A DNA stretch of 64,000 nucleotides from Woronichinia naegeliana WA131 (GCA_025370055.1 CP073041.1:4496272-4560271); one strand, 5' to 3'. Shown: positions 37,736 through 47,663, counted from the stretch's first letter. Notes: generated by a model from the letters alone, not told the origin. Made by a program: numbers and translations.

Positions 37736-39108
37736 ATATGAGGAAGAATATGCAAAAAACTTCACAGAAAAAAAAGGAGCCCCAGCCAAATCATTTAGAA
37801 TGGCATTAGGAGCATTAATTATCAAAGAAATTTCAGGAAAAAGTGACAGAGAAACAGTAGAACAAATAAAAGAGAACCCTTATTTACAGTACTTTATAGG
37901 AATGGAAAGCTATAGTAGCAAAGAAGCATTTAATGCGTCAATGATGGTTCATTTTCGTAAAAAAATAGGAATGGAATTAATAAATAAAATTAATAAAGAA
38001 ATAGAAAAAAAAGCGACGGGTGTAGCGTCAGAAAAAAAGAAAATGAAGGAAAGTTATTGTTAGATGCGACTTGTACACCAGCAGATATAAAATATCCAAC
38101 GGATATAGGAATATTGAATGATGCCAGAGAAAAAACAGAAAAAATAATAGATAAGCTGTATGAAGAAATAAAAGAGAAAAGGAAAGAAAAGCCGAGGACT
38201 TATAGGGAAGTGGCAAGAAAAGAGTACTTAGCCATAGCAAAAAAACGTCGTGTGTCAAAAAAAGAAAGAAGAAAAGGAACAAAAAAACAACTAGGATATA
38301 TAAAAAGAAACTTGTCTGATATAGAAAAAATGATAGAAGAGGGAGCAAAGTTAGAAAAACTAACGAAAAAAGAGCAAGAAGAGCTTGTAACGATAGGAAA
38401 AGTGTATGAGCAACAGTTAGAAATGTATGAAAAAAAGACAAATAAAGTAGAAAACAGAATTGTGAGTGTAAGCCAACCTCACGTGCGTCCAATAGTGCGT
38501 GGAAAAGCGGGAAAAGCAGTAGAGTTTGGAGCTAAAATATCGGCAAGTAATGTGAATGGCTTTGTCTTCTTAGACAAATTAAGTTGGGATAATTACAACG
38601 AATCGGGAGATTTACAAGCGCGAATAGAAGAATATAAAAGGGAAACAGGATGTTATCCGGAATCGGTTCATGTGGATAAAATCTATCGAACAAAAGCGAA
38701 TCGAGCTTATTGTAAAGAAAGGGATATAAGAATGAGTGGTCCCCGATTGGGAAGACCGCCGAAAGAGGTGAGCAAAGAAAAAAAGAAAGAGGCACGCTCA
38801 GATGAAAGAGTGCGTAATGCCATTGAGGGTAAATTCGGACAGGGAAAGAGGAAATTTAGTCTTGGTCGAGTGATGGCCAAACTACCTGAGACCTCGGAAA
38901 CGGTAATTGCGATGAACTTTTTGGTAATGAATCTTTCTACTCTACTTCAGAAGACAAAAAGTAAAAAGTTGTAGAGTCGTTTTTCTTGTGAAAAATGGTG
39001 TTAATTTTCCTCTCTTTTGTGAGGAGTGATTTGTGTTGACCTTTTTAGACAGAAAGGAACAATAGATTAAACAAAATCTGTATTTTGATTTGTTTCCATA
39101 AGGATAAG

Positions 39109-39402
39109 TTATCTATGCTTTTTCAGTCCATACTTCCCTAACCCACATTTCTTTCGTTTTTTGACTTTTTCAGCAAGCCCTAGATATTTATGACTTTGCA
39201 AACTTAATCGCCATTGAGGATGCTGCAAAATATAGTTAACAATCAATGCTTGACTTTCAGGACAATTCCATTCTGGTTGCAGATATTGTAACGCCGTTGA
39301 CGGAATACAGAGAGCCTGTTGTTCTGCCCAACTAAAATCAGCAGTATTGCTAATAACAACCTTTAGTTCATTAACTTTTTCATAAATACTCAACTTGGGC
39401 AA
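39109..39402 (-). pseudogene. queE C-terminal fragment
   Basis: The open frame reads LPKLSIYEKVNELKVVISNT to LQSHKYLG and then continues into the IS5 end (LAEKVKKRKK...). True queE sequence is 39187-39425 on the minus strand. ELKVV, YLQPEW and the WRLSLQxHKYL ending are typical of cyanobacterial QueE C-termini. It has no own ATG. Confidence 0.72.
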
Positions 39403-39498
39403 TTTATAGGTTTTAGGAGAGAATGCAGGGCGAACGCATCTTATTTTTGAAGGGTGTGACCTTTAGTTGATGAAGGAAAAGAAAAGTGTTAACATGGG

Positions 39499-40797
39499 AT
39501 GAAAAGTGACAAAGAGGAAACAATGATGACAGCAAAACTAATTAATGTAGAGGGTTCAAAGATAAAAATAGAACTAACATTAGAACTCAGTCGTTCAATG
39601 TTGGATACAGAAATAAATATTCAAAAAGGCTTAAACGAAGTAGGTTGCATCGCCAGCAAAGAAGCCTTGAAATATTTAGATACAGATGGTTCACCCTTAA
39701 AAATCGGTGAAGAAATCTGGAAGAGTAAGGGAGAGCAACCGAAAGAATATCAAACACCTTATGGTGAGGTTATAGTGAATCGTCATGTATATCAGCGTTC
39801 ACCTTTGAGGAAAAACGTATTGCCCCTTAGAAAGAGAAGCAAGGATAATCATAACATCAACGCCATTATTGGCAAAACAGGTATCCTCAAAAATGTCAGG
39901 GATGGCAGGCAAAGAGGTGAAAAATGATTTATTAGAAAATCATGGTAGAAAAGTAGCGCTATCCTATATCCAAAGATTGAGTGAAGCAGTAGGAAGTGTG
40001 GTACAGGCAAAAGAAGAAGCGTGGAGTTATGCCCCGCCCAAGGAGGATAGCCAAATTGCAACAGTGGGAATAGGATTAGATGGAACCTGTATGCTGATGT
40101 GTGAGGATGGCTACCGTGAAGCAATGGTGGGAACCGTTTCCCTATACGATAGTGAAGGCGAACGTCAACATACAATCTATCTAGGTGCGGCACCAGAGTA
40201 TGGAAAAAAGAGTTTTCTAGAAAGATTAGAAAGAGAAATTGAGCGAGCGAAAAACCGTTATCCAGAGGCAACATTGGTCGGGATAGCAGACGGGGCAGAA
40301 TCAAATTGGAAGTTTTTAGAAAAGCAAACGGAAGAACAGATATTAGATTTCTATCATGCCTCTGGTTACTTAGGTGCCTTGGCAGAAGCGTTGCATCCGA
40401 ATACCGTGTCAAAACAAAAAGAATGGTTGACTGAAAATTGTCGAGAACTCAAGCATGAAAAAGGAAAAGCAGGAGAACTGCTAAATCTGATGAAAGAAGT
40501 CAAAGAAGAAAAAAGTCATTCTAAGAATCTTACCGAGAAACTACAAGCGGCGATTACTTATTACGAGAATCATCAGCATCAAATGGATTATGCTGAATAC
40601 ATAGAGAAAAAGTATCCGATTGGTTCAGGTGTTACGGAAGCAGCTTGTAAGACGTTGGTCAAACAACGATTATGTTGTTCAGGGATGCGATGGAAGGAAA
40701 AAGGAGCAGGAATTATTTTGAGCCTACGAGCTTTGGTATTGACCAAGGAACGATGGAGTCAATTTTGGGCAAAACTTGATCAATATGGGTTCCCTGT
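39499..40797 (+). pseudogene. ISKra4-family transposase, copy 3 (frameshifted, interrupted)
   Basis: Carries the same one-base shift after HVYQRS as copy 2. In addition its last codons (VEP and stop) lie at 44429-44440, beyond the inserted element; the open frame instead reads on into LHLAAEQKNDW up to 40864. Confidence 0.9.
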
Positions 40798-42602
40798 CTT
40801 ACATCTTGCAGCAGAACAAAAGAACGACTGGCGGAAAGGGTCAAGAAAGTGGAAAAAGGAGTAGAAGTGAAAAAACAGCAAAACAATGGAAACCATTCTT
40901 ATACAAGCCCAGACCCTAGTTTATACATTGCTAGGTTTGATGCCGACCTCCTATCAACGCGATAGTTTGCAGGCAATGTTGGGGCTATTCCTAGAAGCTC
41001 AAGGTCATCCTCTACCCCAACATAGTCAAACAAAATCACCCTCGGCCTTAAGCCGATTTTTGAATCAGTATGATTGGGGTACTCGCCAAATTATCCGAGC
41101 AGTGCGAAAAGCAATTCTCAAAGAACTACTTACCTATGCTCCAAGAGGAAGACGACCTTGGTTGCAGGTGATTGTGGACTTAACGACACTGGAGAAATGC
41201 GGAAAATTTAAGGCTTTTGAGCATTTAATTCATGTTCTTCACGGGAAGAGGGGTTTACATCTTTTGGTGATTTATCTGGTGATAGGAGAATTTCGAGTCC
41301 CCTGGGGATTTCGAGTTTGGAGAGGTAAAGAAACAAGAAGTCCCGCTCAACTCGCGGTGCGATTAGTGGATAGCCTACCTAAAGAACTCCTGAGTGCTTT
41401 TCGGGTTGTCATTTTAGCCGATACCGCCTTTAGTAGTGTGCAATTCCTTCAAGCGATGAAAAAACGCCGTCTTGCGGTTATCGTCGGTGTGCGTTGTGAC
41501 CGTAAATTAGCTGATGGTCGTCAGCTTCGTGATTTGCTCAAAAAAGGACAACAGGTCACTCTTGATGGATTATCTTTCCCTGTTACTATCTCTTGGTTCT
41601 ACCTCAAACGTAACGGCAAACTCGAAAAACGCTTCGTCTTATCGACTCGTCCTCTTAAGTCCAGTACCATTATCTGGTGGGGACGGCGAAGATGGAGTAT
41701 TGAGGGCTTTTTCAAGACCGTAAAACATCGTTTTGGTTTACATCGTTTTGGTCAACAAACTCTTCTGGGGGTTTATCGCTGGTTGCTTCTTTCGATGATT
41801 AGTTTTCTTCTTGCCCATTAGACATCTCCATAATACTATAAAATCGACAAATATGCTATAATCATAGAAATTTAGACAGGAGTAACTATGCCTGAATACA
41901 TCTATATGTGGGCTTATATTCAAAAACAGCCTCAAGAAACAAAGAGGTTGTTAGGAATAGAGTACCCAAAATTATTAGAGCTTATAACCTATGGCAAATT
42001 ACTTAAAAAAGAATTTGAAGAAAGCAAAACCACACTGATTAAAGCAGGTGGTGGAAATAAACCGAAATTATCAGAGGAGGAGCAAATAGTTTTAATGCTA
42101 GTTTACTTAAGGCATTATCCGACCTTTCAGCTACTAGGAATAATGTTTGAAATAAGTGAATCGTCTGCCCATAATATATTCAATTATTGGCAGTCACTAT
42201 TCGGAGAAAATTTACCAGCAAGTCTATTTGAACAACTAAAAAAGTTGCCAGAAGAAATAGAAAAAGTTAAAGAGGAGCTAATCCAACATGAACTAATAGT
42301 GGATGCGACAGAACAACCAGTAGAAAGACCTTTAGGGCAGGAGGCACAAAAACCATACTACTCAGGTAAACAAAAAAGGCATACCTCAAAAAGCCAAATA
42401 ATCATTTGCCCAAAAATCAAGGAGATTGTGGATGTTGTGATAGGAGAAATAGGTTCAAAGAGCGATGTACAAATATTACGTCAAAGATTGGCTAAATTCC
42501 ATCAAGAACAAGGCTTTCTAGGTGATAAAGCCTACGAGGGAGAATTCCAATTAACAACACCAAAAAAGAAACCAAAGGGGCGAGAATTAAGCAAAGAAGA
42601 AA

Positions 42603-43853
42603 GGTTCTTCTGGCTTTGCGGTAGAAGATGTATAATAAGATACACTATATGAGGATGGCATCAATGTTATTTTTTCTAGAAAATCTGGTAGATTTGCCAA
42701 AGGTAAACATAAGAAATGTGATTCAAGAGGGAAAACAAGCGTTTTTAATACTGAGTTGTCAAGAGGAAGAAGTCAAATGTAATTATTGTGGTAGCTTAAC
42801 GGATGAATTACATCAGACGAACAGTGTATTAGTAAGGGACTTGTCTATCTCTGGTCAAATGGTATATCTGAAAGTCCCTCGTCGTAAATTTTACTGTAAA
42901 GATTGTCAAAGGTTTTTTACAGAAAATCTAGAATTTATGGAAGCCCGTAGGAAATACACAGTGAGGTATGAAGAATATATTTATGGACGAGTAAATGTGA
43001 GCAGTGTGGAACAAGTAGGTAGAGAGGAATCTCTATCATGGGATCAAGTGAATGGAATTTACCAACGTCAATGTGAAGCTAAAAAAAAAGATTGGCAAGG
43101 AGTAAAACACCTCGGGATGGATGAAATAGCGAAACGAAAAGGTCATCAGAATTTTGTAACAGTGTTAGGAGATATAGAGAAAGGAGAATTAATAGAAGTG
43201 ATAGATAGTCATCAACAAGATAAAATCATCGAAGTGCTGATGGAGAAAGAATTAGAGGTGAGGGAAGGAGTAGAACAAGTGAGTGTAGATATGTGGGGAG
43301 GATTTCCTAAAGTAATAGAAAAAGTATTTCCGAATGCAGTAATTGTAACAGATAGATTTCATGTAATGAAGGCGTTGAATGAAGAATTGAATAAAATCCG
43401 TAAACAGACAAAATTGAATGTAAAAATCAAGGGAGAAAAGTGGCTATTATTAAAAAATAAAAAAGACCTAAAAGAGGAAGAGTTAGAAAAACTAGAATTG
43501 GTGTTAAAGCAATCTGCTCGTTTGCGTAAAGCGTATGAATATAAAGAGTCATTTAGAGAGATATATGAAAAAGTAAATGATAAGGAAGAAGGAAGATTAA
43601 AATTTACAGAATGGTTAGAGAATGCAAAGAGCATTTATACAGATGTAATTAGCACAATTCGTAGGAATTTGGACTCTATTTGTAACTACTTTTTGAGTCG
43701 AACGACGAATGGGGCAATGGAAGGCATCAATAATCGTCTTAAACTAATCAAGCGTCAAGCTTATGGATTTATGAACTTTGATAATATGCGAAATCGTTTT
43801 TTAGCTTGCTTTTCATGATAAGCTTTAATTATCACTCTTTGTTCAGGAGAACC
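42603..43853 (+). mobile_element. ISL3-family element, copy 2 (innermost)
   Basis: 1251 bp, ends GGTTCTTCTGG and reverse-complemented GGTTCTCCTGA, 8-bp duplication AGAAGAAA at 42595-42602 and 43854-43861. The youngest insertion of this nest. Confidence 0.93.
42628..43818 (+). CDS. ISL3-family transposase (intact)
   Basis: 396 residues, uninterrupted. The zinc ribbon has CNYCGSLTDELHQ and FYCKDCQRFF; the HTH-like part is VSSVEQVGREESLSWDQVNG. The DDE domain has HLGMDEIAKRKGHQNF, SVDMWGGFPKVIEKVFPNAV, VTDRFHVMKALN and NGAMEGINNRLKLIKRQAYG. About 85% identical by eye to the frameshifted copy at 25611. Probably active. Confidence 0.93.
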   Translation: MYNKIHYMRMASMLFFLENLVDLPKVNIRNVIQEGKQAFLILSCQEEEVKCNYCGSLTDELHQTNSVLVRDLSISGQMVYLKVPRRKFYCKDCQRFFTENLEFMEARRKYTVRYEEYIYGRVNVSSVEQVGREESLSWDQVNGIYQRQCEAKKKDWQGVKHLGMDEIAKRKGHQNFVTVLGDIEKGELIEVIDSHQQDKIIEVLMEKELEVREGVEQVSVDMWGGFPKVIEKVFPNAVIVTDRFHVMKALNEELNKIRKQTKLNVKIKGEKWLLLKNKKDLKEEELEKLELVLKQSARLRKAYEYKESFREIYEKVNDKEEGRLKFTEWLENAKSIYTDVISTIRRNLDSICNYFLSRTTNGAMEGINNRLKLIKRQAYGFMNFDNMRNRFLACFS

Positions 43854-44559
43854 AGAAGAAAAAGAAAGAAATAGTTGGTTATCGTCTCGACGAGTAGTGG
43901 TTGAACATATGATTCGATTGCTCAAAGTATTCAAAGTGATGCAAGAAAAATTTAGACTAAGAAAGGGAAGATATAAGTCATTAATCTCAACAGTATGTGG
44001 ATTGGTGAGACTAAGGATAAATGCGCTGATATTAAGCATTATAAAATGTAGCGAATCAGGGCAGGTAATTGAGGTAAAGATGAGTCATTGTTTTTTGCCA
44101 GAATTGAATTTGGAGGTCTGAAAGCCCTGTAAACTCGTCTATGTACCAAGAAGTCTACTGAGTCTAGATTTAGCTACACTGCTTGCTAGACTAGGCTTTC
44201 CAGTTTTTGGAGATGTCTATTGGGTTTATCTTTCTACTGACTCCTCTAAACCACCTGATTGGGGTCAAGCTTCTGCTTCTGCTCTTCAGACACTTTTTCC
44301 TGATGTTGCTCTTTGTTCCCTTTTTTCTCAAGTCGAGCGATTACGTCCACTTTTGCAATCTTTTGGACTCCAACTTCAGTTAGTTGCTGTCACAACTTAG
44401 AACATGAGTTTTGGTGCAAGATGTAAGCTGTAGAACCCTGATTACAACAGCTTTTATCAACTAAAGGTCGCACCCTTTTTGAAAGGTAGGCTGGATAAGG
44501 GCTTCCGAGATCATGATTGATTTTTTATGAAACGCTGAAAGTCTTATCAGATAAGGAGT

Positions 44560-44709
44560 CTAGAATTTAGATGCGTTTGCCCTGGAGAATGTGACATCAC
44601 AACCCGCCAGGCGAATAAAAAACGCATTGGTGCCAGCCCAAGCTCCCTCCCCTTGAAGAGAATGAAACGTTTCGGCGATCAGGTAAGTTTGAACTTGAGT
44701 AACAACCAT
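44560..44709 (-). pseudogene. queE N-terminal fragment
   Basis: 49 codons, MVVTQVQTYLIAETFHSLQG, EGAWAGTNAFFIRLAGCDV, then out of family into the MITE (RANASKF-stop). The LQGEG and FIRLxGCDV motifs identify the start of QueE. The promoter region upstream seems intact. Confidence 0.82.
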
Positions 44710-44835
44710 TGTTTTAAAAGGTTCTTATTTCAACGAAATTTAAGTAATTGAATCTCAATATAAACCAGATTTGGAAACCAAAATATAGCAGAGCATAGAT
44801 TCCTCAAGACCGTAGAAAAGCCTCAAAAAAAGTTT

Positions 44836-44962
44836 AACCCCCAGTCTCCCCATCTCCCAGTCTCCCAGTCTCCCAGTCTCCCCAGTCTCCCCCATCTCCC
44901 CAGTCTCCCAGTCCCCCCATCTCCCAGTCCCCCCATCTCCCAGTCCCCCTCATCTCCCCATC
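44836..44962. repeat. C-rich minisatellite (CCCAGTCTCC type)
   Basis: A degenerate array of CCCAGTCTCC, CCCATCTCC and CCCAGTCCCC units just after the pyrF-pyrE stop. It is the same repeat family, in the same orientation relative to the gene, as the tracts around the four-helix-bundle genes. Confidence 0.85.
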
Positions 44963-44964
44963 CC

Positions 44965-46413
44965 CTACTGATCAGCATGACTCAAATGCTCATATTGCTT
45001 CTCCGTAATCCGACCCGCTTCATAAAGAGTTTGCGTAATTTCAGAAATCCCTAACACCGAATAGGCATTATAGCCCTTGGTTTTTAATTTATCTTTAACC
45101 CCCTTCTCATGATCAATAAAAACGACAATATCTTCCACTGCTAAACCTGCCGATTGTAACTTTTCTGCTCCCTCGATCGCACTCTTGCCCGAAATCAAAA
45201 TATCATCCACCACCACCACCTTTTCCCCCTGATGATAATTGCCCTCAATCAAACGACGAGTTCCATGAGCCTTTACCTCTTTGCGTGGATAAATCATCGG
45301 ATAATGAAGTAATAACGATAAACCTGTCGCTGTCGGTAGTGAACCGTAGGGGATTCCAGCAATCCGATCAAAGGTCAGGGTCGTTAAAACGTCTGCATAG
45401 GCATGAAGCACCTGATGAAAAATTTGGGGGTTAGAAATAATTCGTCGCAGATCAATATAGTAGGAAAAAGTAGCACCCGATGCTTGTACATAATCCCCAA
45501 AAAGCAAACAACCAATATCAAATAATTGCAAAATTAAATCTTGATGAGGATGGGGATTCAGAAAACAAAGATCTGGTGTCCACAGTTCACAATGGGATTG
45601 ATTGCTAATCACCTGTTGGCGAAGATTATTAATCTGAAGATTGAGAGCTTGAATTTTCTCACTGAGTTGGGAGGATTGAAAATAATCCTGAGGAACTGGT
45701 ACAAGTAGTCCATCCCCGTTGGTCGTCAATCCCGATCGCAATAAACTCTCTAGATCACTGCCTTCTTCCCAAATACTCCGCAGCAGGATAGTTCGCTCTG
45801 GAGCCGCTAACCGAATTTGTTGGATCACCTCAGCTTGAGTGGTTCCGACTTCCAGATAAAGTTGTTCGGGCGTTCCCCAGGTCTGCATTTCCTTGACCAC
45901 CTGCAAATAAAAGGGATTATCCGAGCTAGGAAAATTTTGTAAGGCCGTGGCCCCAGGGTTAGAGGTGTGACAGAGAATAAATATCCCCTTGTCAGGATAG
46001 ACCAAAAAGGGCGCGCTCTGATCCTGACCGGCGTAGGGATTGAGGGTAATGGCATCCACCCGCCAATCTTCAAAAGCGGTCTTGGCCAAAACAGTACTCG
46101 TATTTAAGTCCCCGTGCTTGGCATCTAGAATAATGACCATTTCAGGAGGAATACGCCGGAGAATTCTGCTCAACAAATCCATTCCCGCCGCCCCCAAGGC
46201 CGTATAAAATCCGAGGGTCGGTTTGTAGGCACAGACTTGGCCGTTGGTTTGTTCGATGATGGAACCTAACCAGCTTTCCAGTCGGTCTATTAGGGGGACA
46301 TCTAGATCTTCTATGTCTCCCTCTGGCATCATCTCTGGATTGGGATCTAGGGCAACGACCAATAAACTGCGATTAAGGGCGATCGCCTCGTTCAGTTTGT
46401 GAAAAAAATTCAT
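44965..46413 (-). CDS. pyrF-pyrE: bifunctional orotidine-5'-phosphate decarboxylase / orotate phosphoribosyltransferase
   Basis: 482 residues. The N-terminal OMP decarboxylase (about 1-265) has LVVALDPNPEMMPEG and the catalytic ILDAKHGDLNTSTVLAKTAF. The C-terminal orotate phosphoribosyltransferase (about 300-482) has the PRPP loop KVVVVDDILISGKSAIEGAE. It catalyses the last two steps of UMP synthesis in one chain, with the domain order opposite to eukaryotic UMP synthase. The stop is 3 bp from the minisatellite. Confidence 0.95.
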   Translation of the reverse strand: MNFFHKLNEAIALNRSLLVVALDPNPEMMPEGDIEDLDVPLIDRLESWLGSIIEQTNGQVCAYKPTLGFYTALGAAGMDLLSRILRRIPPEMVIILDAKHGDLNTSTVLAKTAFEDWRVDAITLNPYAGQDQSAPFLVYPDKGIFILCHTSNPGATALQNFPSSDNPFYLQVVKEMQTWGTPEQLYLEVGTTQAEVIQQIRLAAPERTILLRSIWEEGSDLESLLRSGLTTNGDGLLVPVPQDYFQSSQLSEKIQALNLQINNLRQQVISNQSHCELWTPDLCFLNPHPHQDLILQLFDIGCLLFGDYVQASGATFSYYIDLRRIISNPQIFHQVLHAYADVLTTLTFDRIAGIPYGSLPTATGLSLLLHYPMIYPRKEVKAHGTRRLIEGNYHQGEKVVVVDDILISGKSAIEGAEKLQSAGLAVEDIVVFIDHEKGVKDKLKTKGYNAYSVLGISEITQTLYEAGRITEKQYEHLSHADQ

Positions 46414-46556
46414 GATGAAAAGTCACAAAACTCGAAAGTCAAGATAATAATTATCTTAAGTCAGTCTTGACCACCCGAAAATTTGATTCTCCTGTCCTCG
46501 AATTTCGCTATCATTAACGACAACTTTGCAAGTTAAGTAACATTGAATTTAACGAT

Positions 46557-47663
46557 ATGAAAATTTATAACCTGACTCCAGCCATTATTTTAGGAATTTT
46601 GGGTGCGACCTTGACCCTAACTCCCTCGGCCAAGTCCCAGCCGGCTTGTCCCCCCCCCGCCAATGCCCGTGAAGCCCGTGAAATAAGCTGTGCAGAAGTC
46701 TATAGTGCTACCCCAGAGCGAGTCAAACTCAATCTAGGTGGCCGACAATTACCCGTTAACACCTCATCGGAAGAAAAAATTGGAACTTTTGCTAATTTTG
46801 CACCCACCCAGACCCTTTTACGGAAAGACCTTAGCGACAAGGATGCTTTTAATGTGCTGACAACGGCCAATTATGCCAGGGCCGATCTACAACTCAGTGA
46901 TGGTTCCCTGGTTTGGACAAAACCGGATAGTCAGATCGCCCTCAGTTCCGGCAATTCCTGTGGTGTGAATAATCTCTATGAATCCTTGCCGGGCCAACCG
47001 TCTCCGATTCTTTGTTTGCGCTCTGGATCAATTTTGGTGATTTCCCCCTCTAACCAATCTAAGGTATCTGTTGTCACCAATGAAGGTATTGTCTTTACAC
47101 CTGGAACAATTTATTTAGTCAATCGAGATCTAGCCCAACAACGAACGGATATTTTTGTCTTTAGTGGTGGTGGTTCAACCCGAATGTTACTCAATAGTAA
47201 TGTGGCTTGTGTTGATCCCGTACAAGCTGCAACCTTTGAAGGAACGAGCGTTGCGCCCCTAGGAAAAGAATGCCGTTTCCGTGCTAGTGGGGGTCAATAT
47301 GTTTCCGTGACGAAGAATGAATTATCTTTACCTAAATCCTTTGACTTACCGGCTTGGGTTGCTACTGATCCTTTCTTTGCTCCCTTAAGGGCTAATACGG
47401 GTTTACAGCTGGACGGTTTGGCTATTCAAACAGAAGATGCGTTCCAACCCCCCATTGCTACGCCCACGATCGCTGCTTCTCAACCGATTTTTGCAGAAAC
47501 GGTGGGATTGCAAACAACGGACTGTCCGGTAATAGCCAAGGAAGATTCCTTTGGGGGGGCAACGGCTGAGGCCAATTTCCTCAATCCGCCTATGCCAGCA
47601 AGGAAACAATCGGCTCCAGTTATTCCCCGACCGCCCATCCAACCGATTCGAGGGATGTGGTAA
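46557..47663 (+). CDS. secreted protein with FecR-like region
   Basis: 368 residues with a signal peptide (IILGILGATLTLTPSAKSQ). The region from 85 to 200 (NYARADLQLSDGSLVWTKPDSQIAL, LRSGSILVIS, VSVVTNEGIVFTPGTIYLV) resembles the FecR-type domain. A Pro-rich tail ends at NPPMPARKQSAPVIPRPPIQ. It probably sits in the periplasm or envelope; function unknown. Confidence 0.72.
   Translation: MKIYNLTPAIILGILGATLTLTPSAKSQPACPPPANAREAREISCAEVYSATPERVKLNLGGRQLPVNTSSEEKIGTFANFAPTQTLLRKDLSDKDAFNVLTTANYARADLQLSDGSLVWTKPDSQIALSSGNSCGVNNLYESLPGQPSPILCLRSGSILVISPSNQSKVSVVTNEGIVFTPGTIYLVNRDLAQQRTDIFVFSGGGSTRMLLNSNVACVDPVQAATFEGTSVAPLGKECRFRASGGQYVSVTKNELSLPKSFDLPAWVATDPFFAPLRANTGLQLDGLAIQTEDAFQPPIATPTIAASQPIFAETVGLQTTDCPVIAKEDSFGGATAEANFLNPPMPARKQSAPVIPRPPIQPIRGMW

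Larger units (their letters stand above)
36219..38974 (+). pseudogene. IS5-family transposase (interrupted and frameshifted)
   Basis: The start MYRKQQYSIETPENLKNLFG runs to 36345, is interrupted by ISKra4 copy 2, and resumes at 37744 (EEYAKNFTEKKGAPAKSF). The InsH-like N-terminal domain includes FRMALGALIIKEISGKSD. Near 38030-38045 an A-rich run shifts the frame; the rest starts LLLDATCTPADIKYPTD with the first catalytic Asp. It includes SVHVDKIYRTKANRAYCKE and ends with EGKFGQGKRKFSLGR near the final Glu. Dead. Confidence 0.85.
36096..39180 (+). mobile_element. IS5-family element with nested ISKra4 copy 2
   Basis: Ends GGGCTTGCTGAAAAA and its inverted copy TTTTTCAGCAAGCCC. Direct repeats TAGATA (36090-36095 and 39181-39186) flank it; the exact duplication may be the inner AGAT. 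Without the nested element it is 1687 bp. It sits three codons before the end of queE. Confidence 0.85.
41888..44121 (+). pseudogene. IS5-family transposase with helix-turn-helix domain (split)
   Basis: MPEYIYMWAYIQKQPQETKR to GRELSKEE at 42602, resuming at 43862 (KERNSWLSSRRVVVEHMIRL) and ending at 44121. Joined length is 324 residues. HTH-Tnp_4-like region LSEEEQIVLMLVYLRHYPTF; catalytic Asp in ELIVDATEQPVERP and FLGDKAYEGE; Glu in RVVVEHMIRLLK. Disrupted only by the ISL3 insertion. Confidence 0.88.
41821..44217 (+). mobile_element. IS5-like element (2-bp TA duplication), split by ISL3
   Basis: Inverted ends GACATCTCCA, with TA at 41819-41820 and 44218-44219. Net length is 1138 bp. It is inserted in the IS4/IS701-like transposase gene in the same direction. 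Confidence 0.85.
40886..44400 (+). pseudogene. IS4/IS701-like transposase (split)
   Basis: METILIQAQTLVYTLLGL to SMISFLLAH at 41820. It resumes at 44220 with YWVYLSTDSSKPPDW and ends at 44400 with QLVAVTT. Removing the IS5-like insert gives a continuous frame of 371 residues. DDE residues: VIVDLTTLEK (first Asp), VILADTAFSS (second), RRRWSIEGFFKTVKHRFG (Glu). Confidence 0.88.
40798..44427 (+). mobile_element. IS4/IS701-like element, split by an IS5-like element
   Basis: Inverted ends CTTACATCTTGCA with a 4-bp duplication CTGT at 40794-40797 and 44428-44431. Net length is 1231 bp. The 4-bp duplication is more like IS701 than typical IS4; the family is given with that caution. Confidence 0.88.
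39452..44475 (+). mobile_element. ISKra4-family element, copy 3, host of a three-level nest
   Basis: Left GGGTGTGACCTTTAGTTGAT, right end as in the other copies, 8-bp duplication TTTTTGAA at 39444-39451 and 44476-44483. The element is cut at 40797/44428 by an IS4/IS701-like element, four codons before the transposase stop. Confidence 0.92.
39426..44584. mobile_element. 127-bp MITE in queE, split by ISKra4 copy 3
   Basis: Terminal inverted repeats CAGGGCGAACGCATCT and CAGGGCAAACGCATCT (from the other end), flanked by GAGAATG at 39419-39425 and 44585-44591. Subtracting 39452-44483 leaves 127 bp with no coding potential. Joining the flanks restores the queE frame across CDVTFSPK. Confidence 0.75.
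36078..44709 (-). pseudogene. queE: queE (7-carboxy-7-deazaguanine synthase), spread over 8.6 kb by insertions
   Basis: The start is ATG 44709 (IAETFHSLQGEGAWAGTNAF, FIRLAGCDV). Removing the MITE and its contents (39426-44584 plus one copy of GAGAATG) joins this in frame to TFSPKTYKLPKLSIYE, then ELKVV, QYLQPEW, QHPQWRLSLQSHKYL. The end GLR-stop is at 36078-36095, beyond the IS5-family element. About 85 residues, including the CxxxCxxC-type radical-SAM cysteines after GCDV, are missing even from the joined gene, so an internal deletion preceded or accompanied the insertions. QueE makes the 7-deazaguanine precursor of queuosine. Confidence 0.78.

Noticed and set aside
36096-44475. Composite transposon bounded by ISKra4 copies 2 and 3
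   Set aside because: Each copy has its own 8-bp target duplication, so they inserted separately; there is no shared outer duplication.
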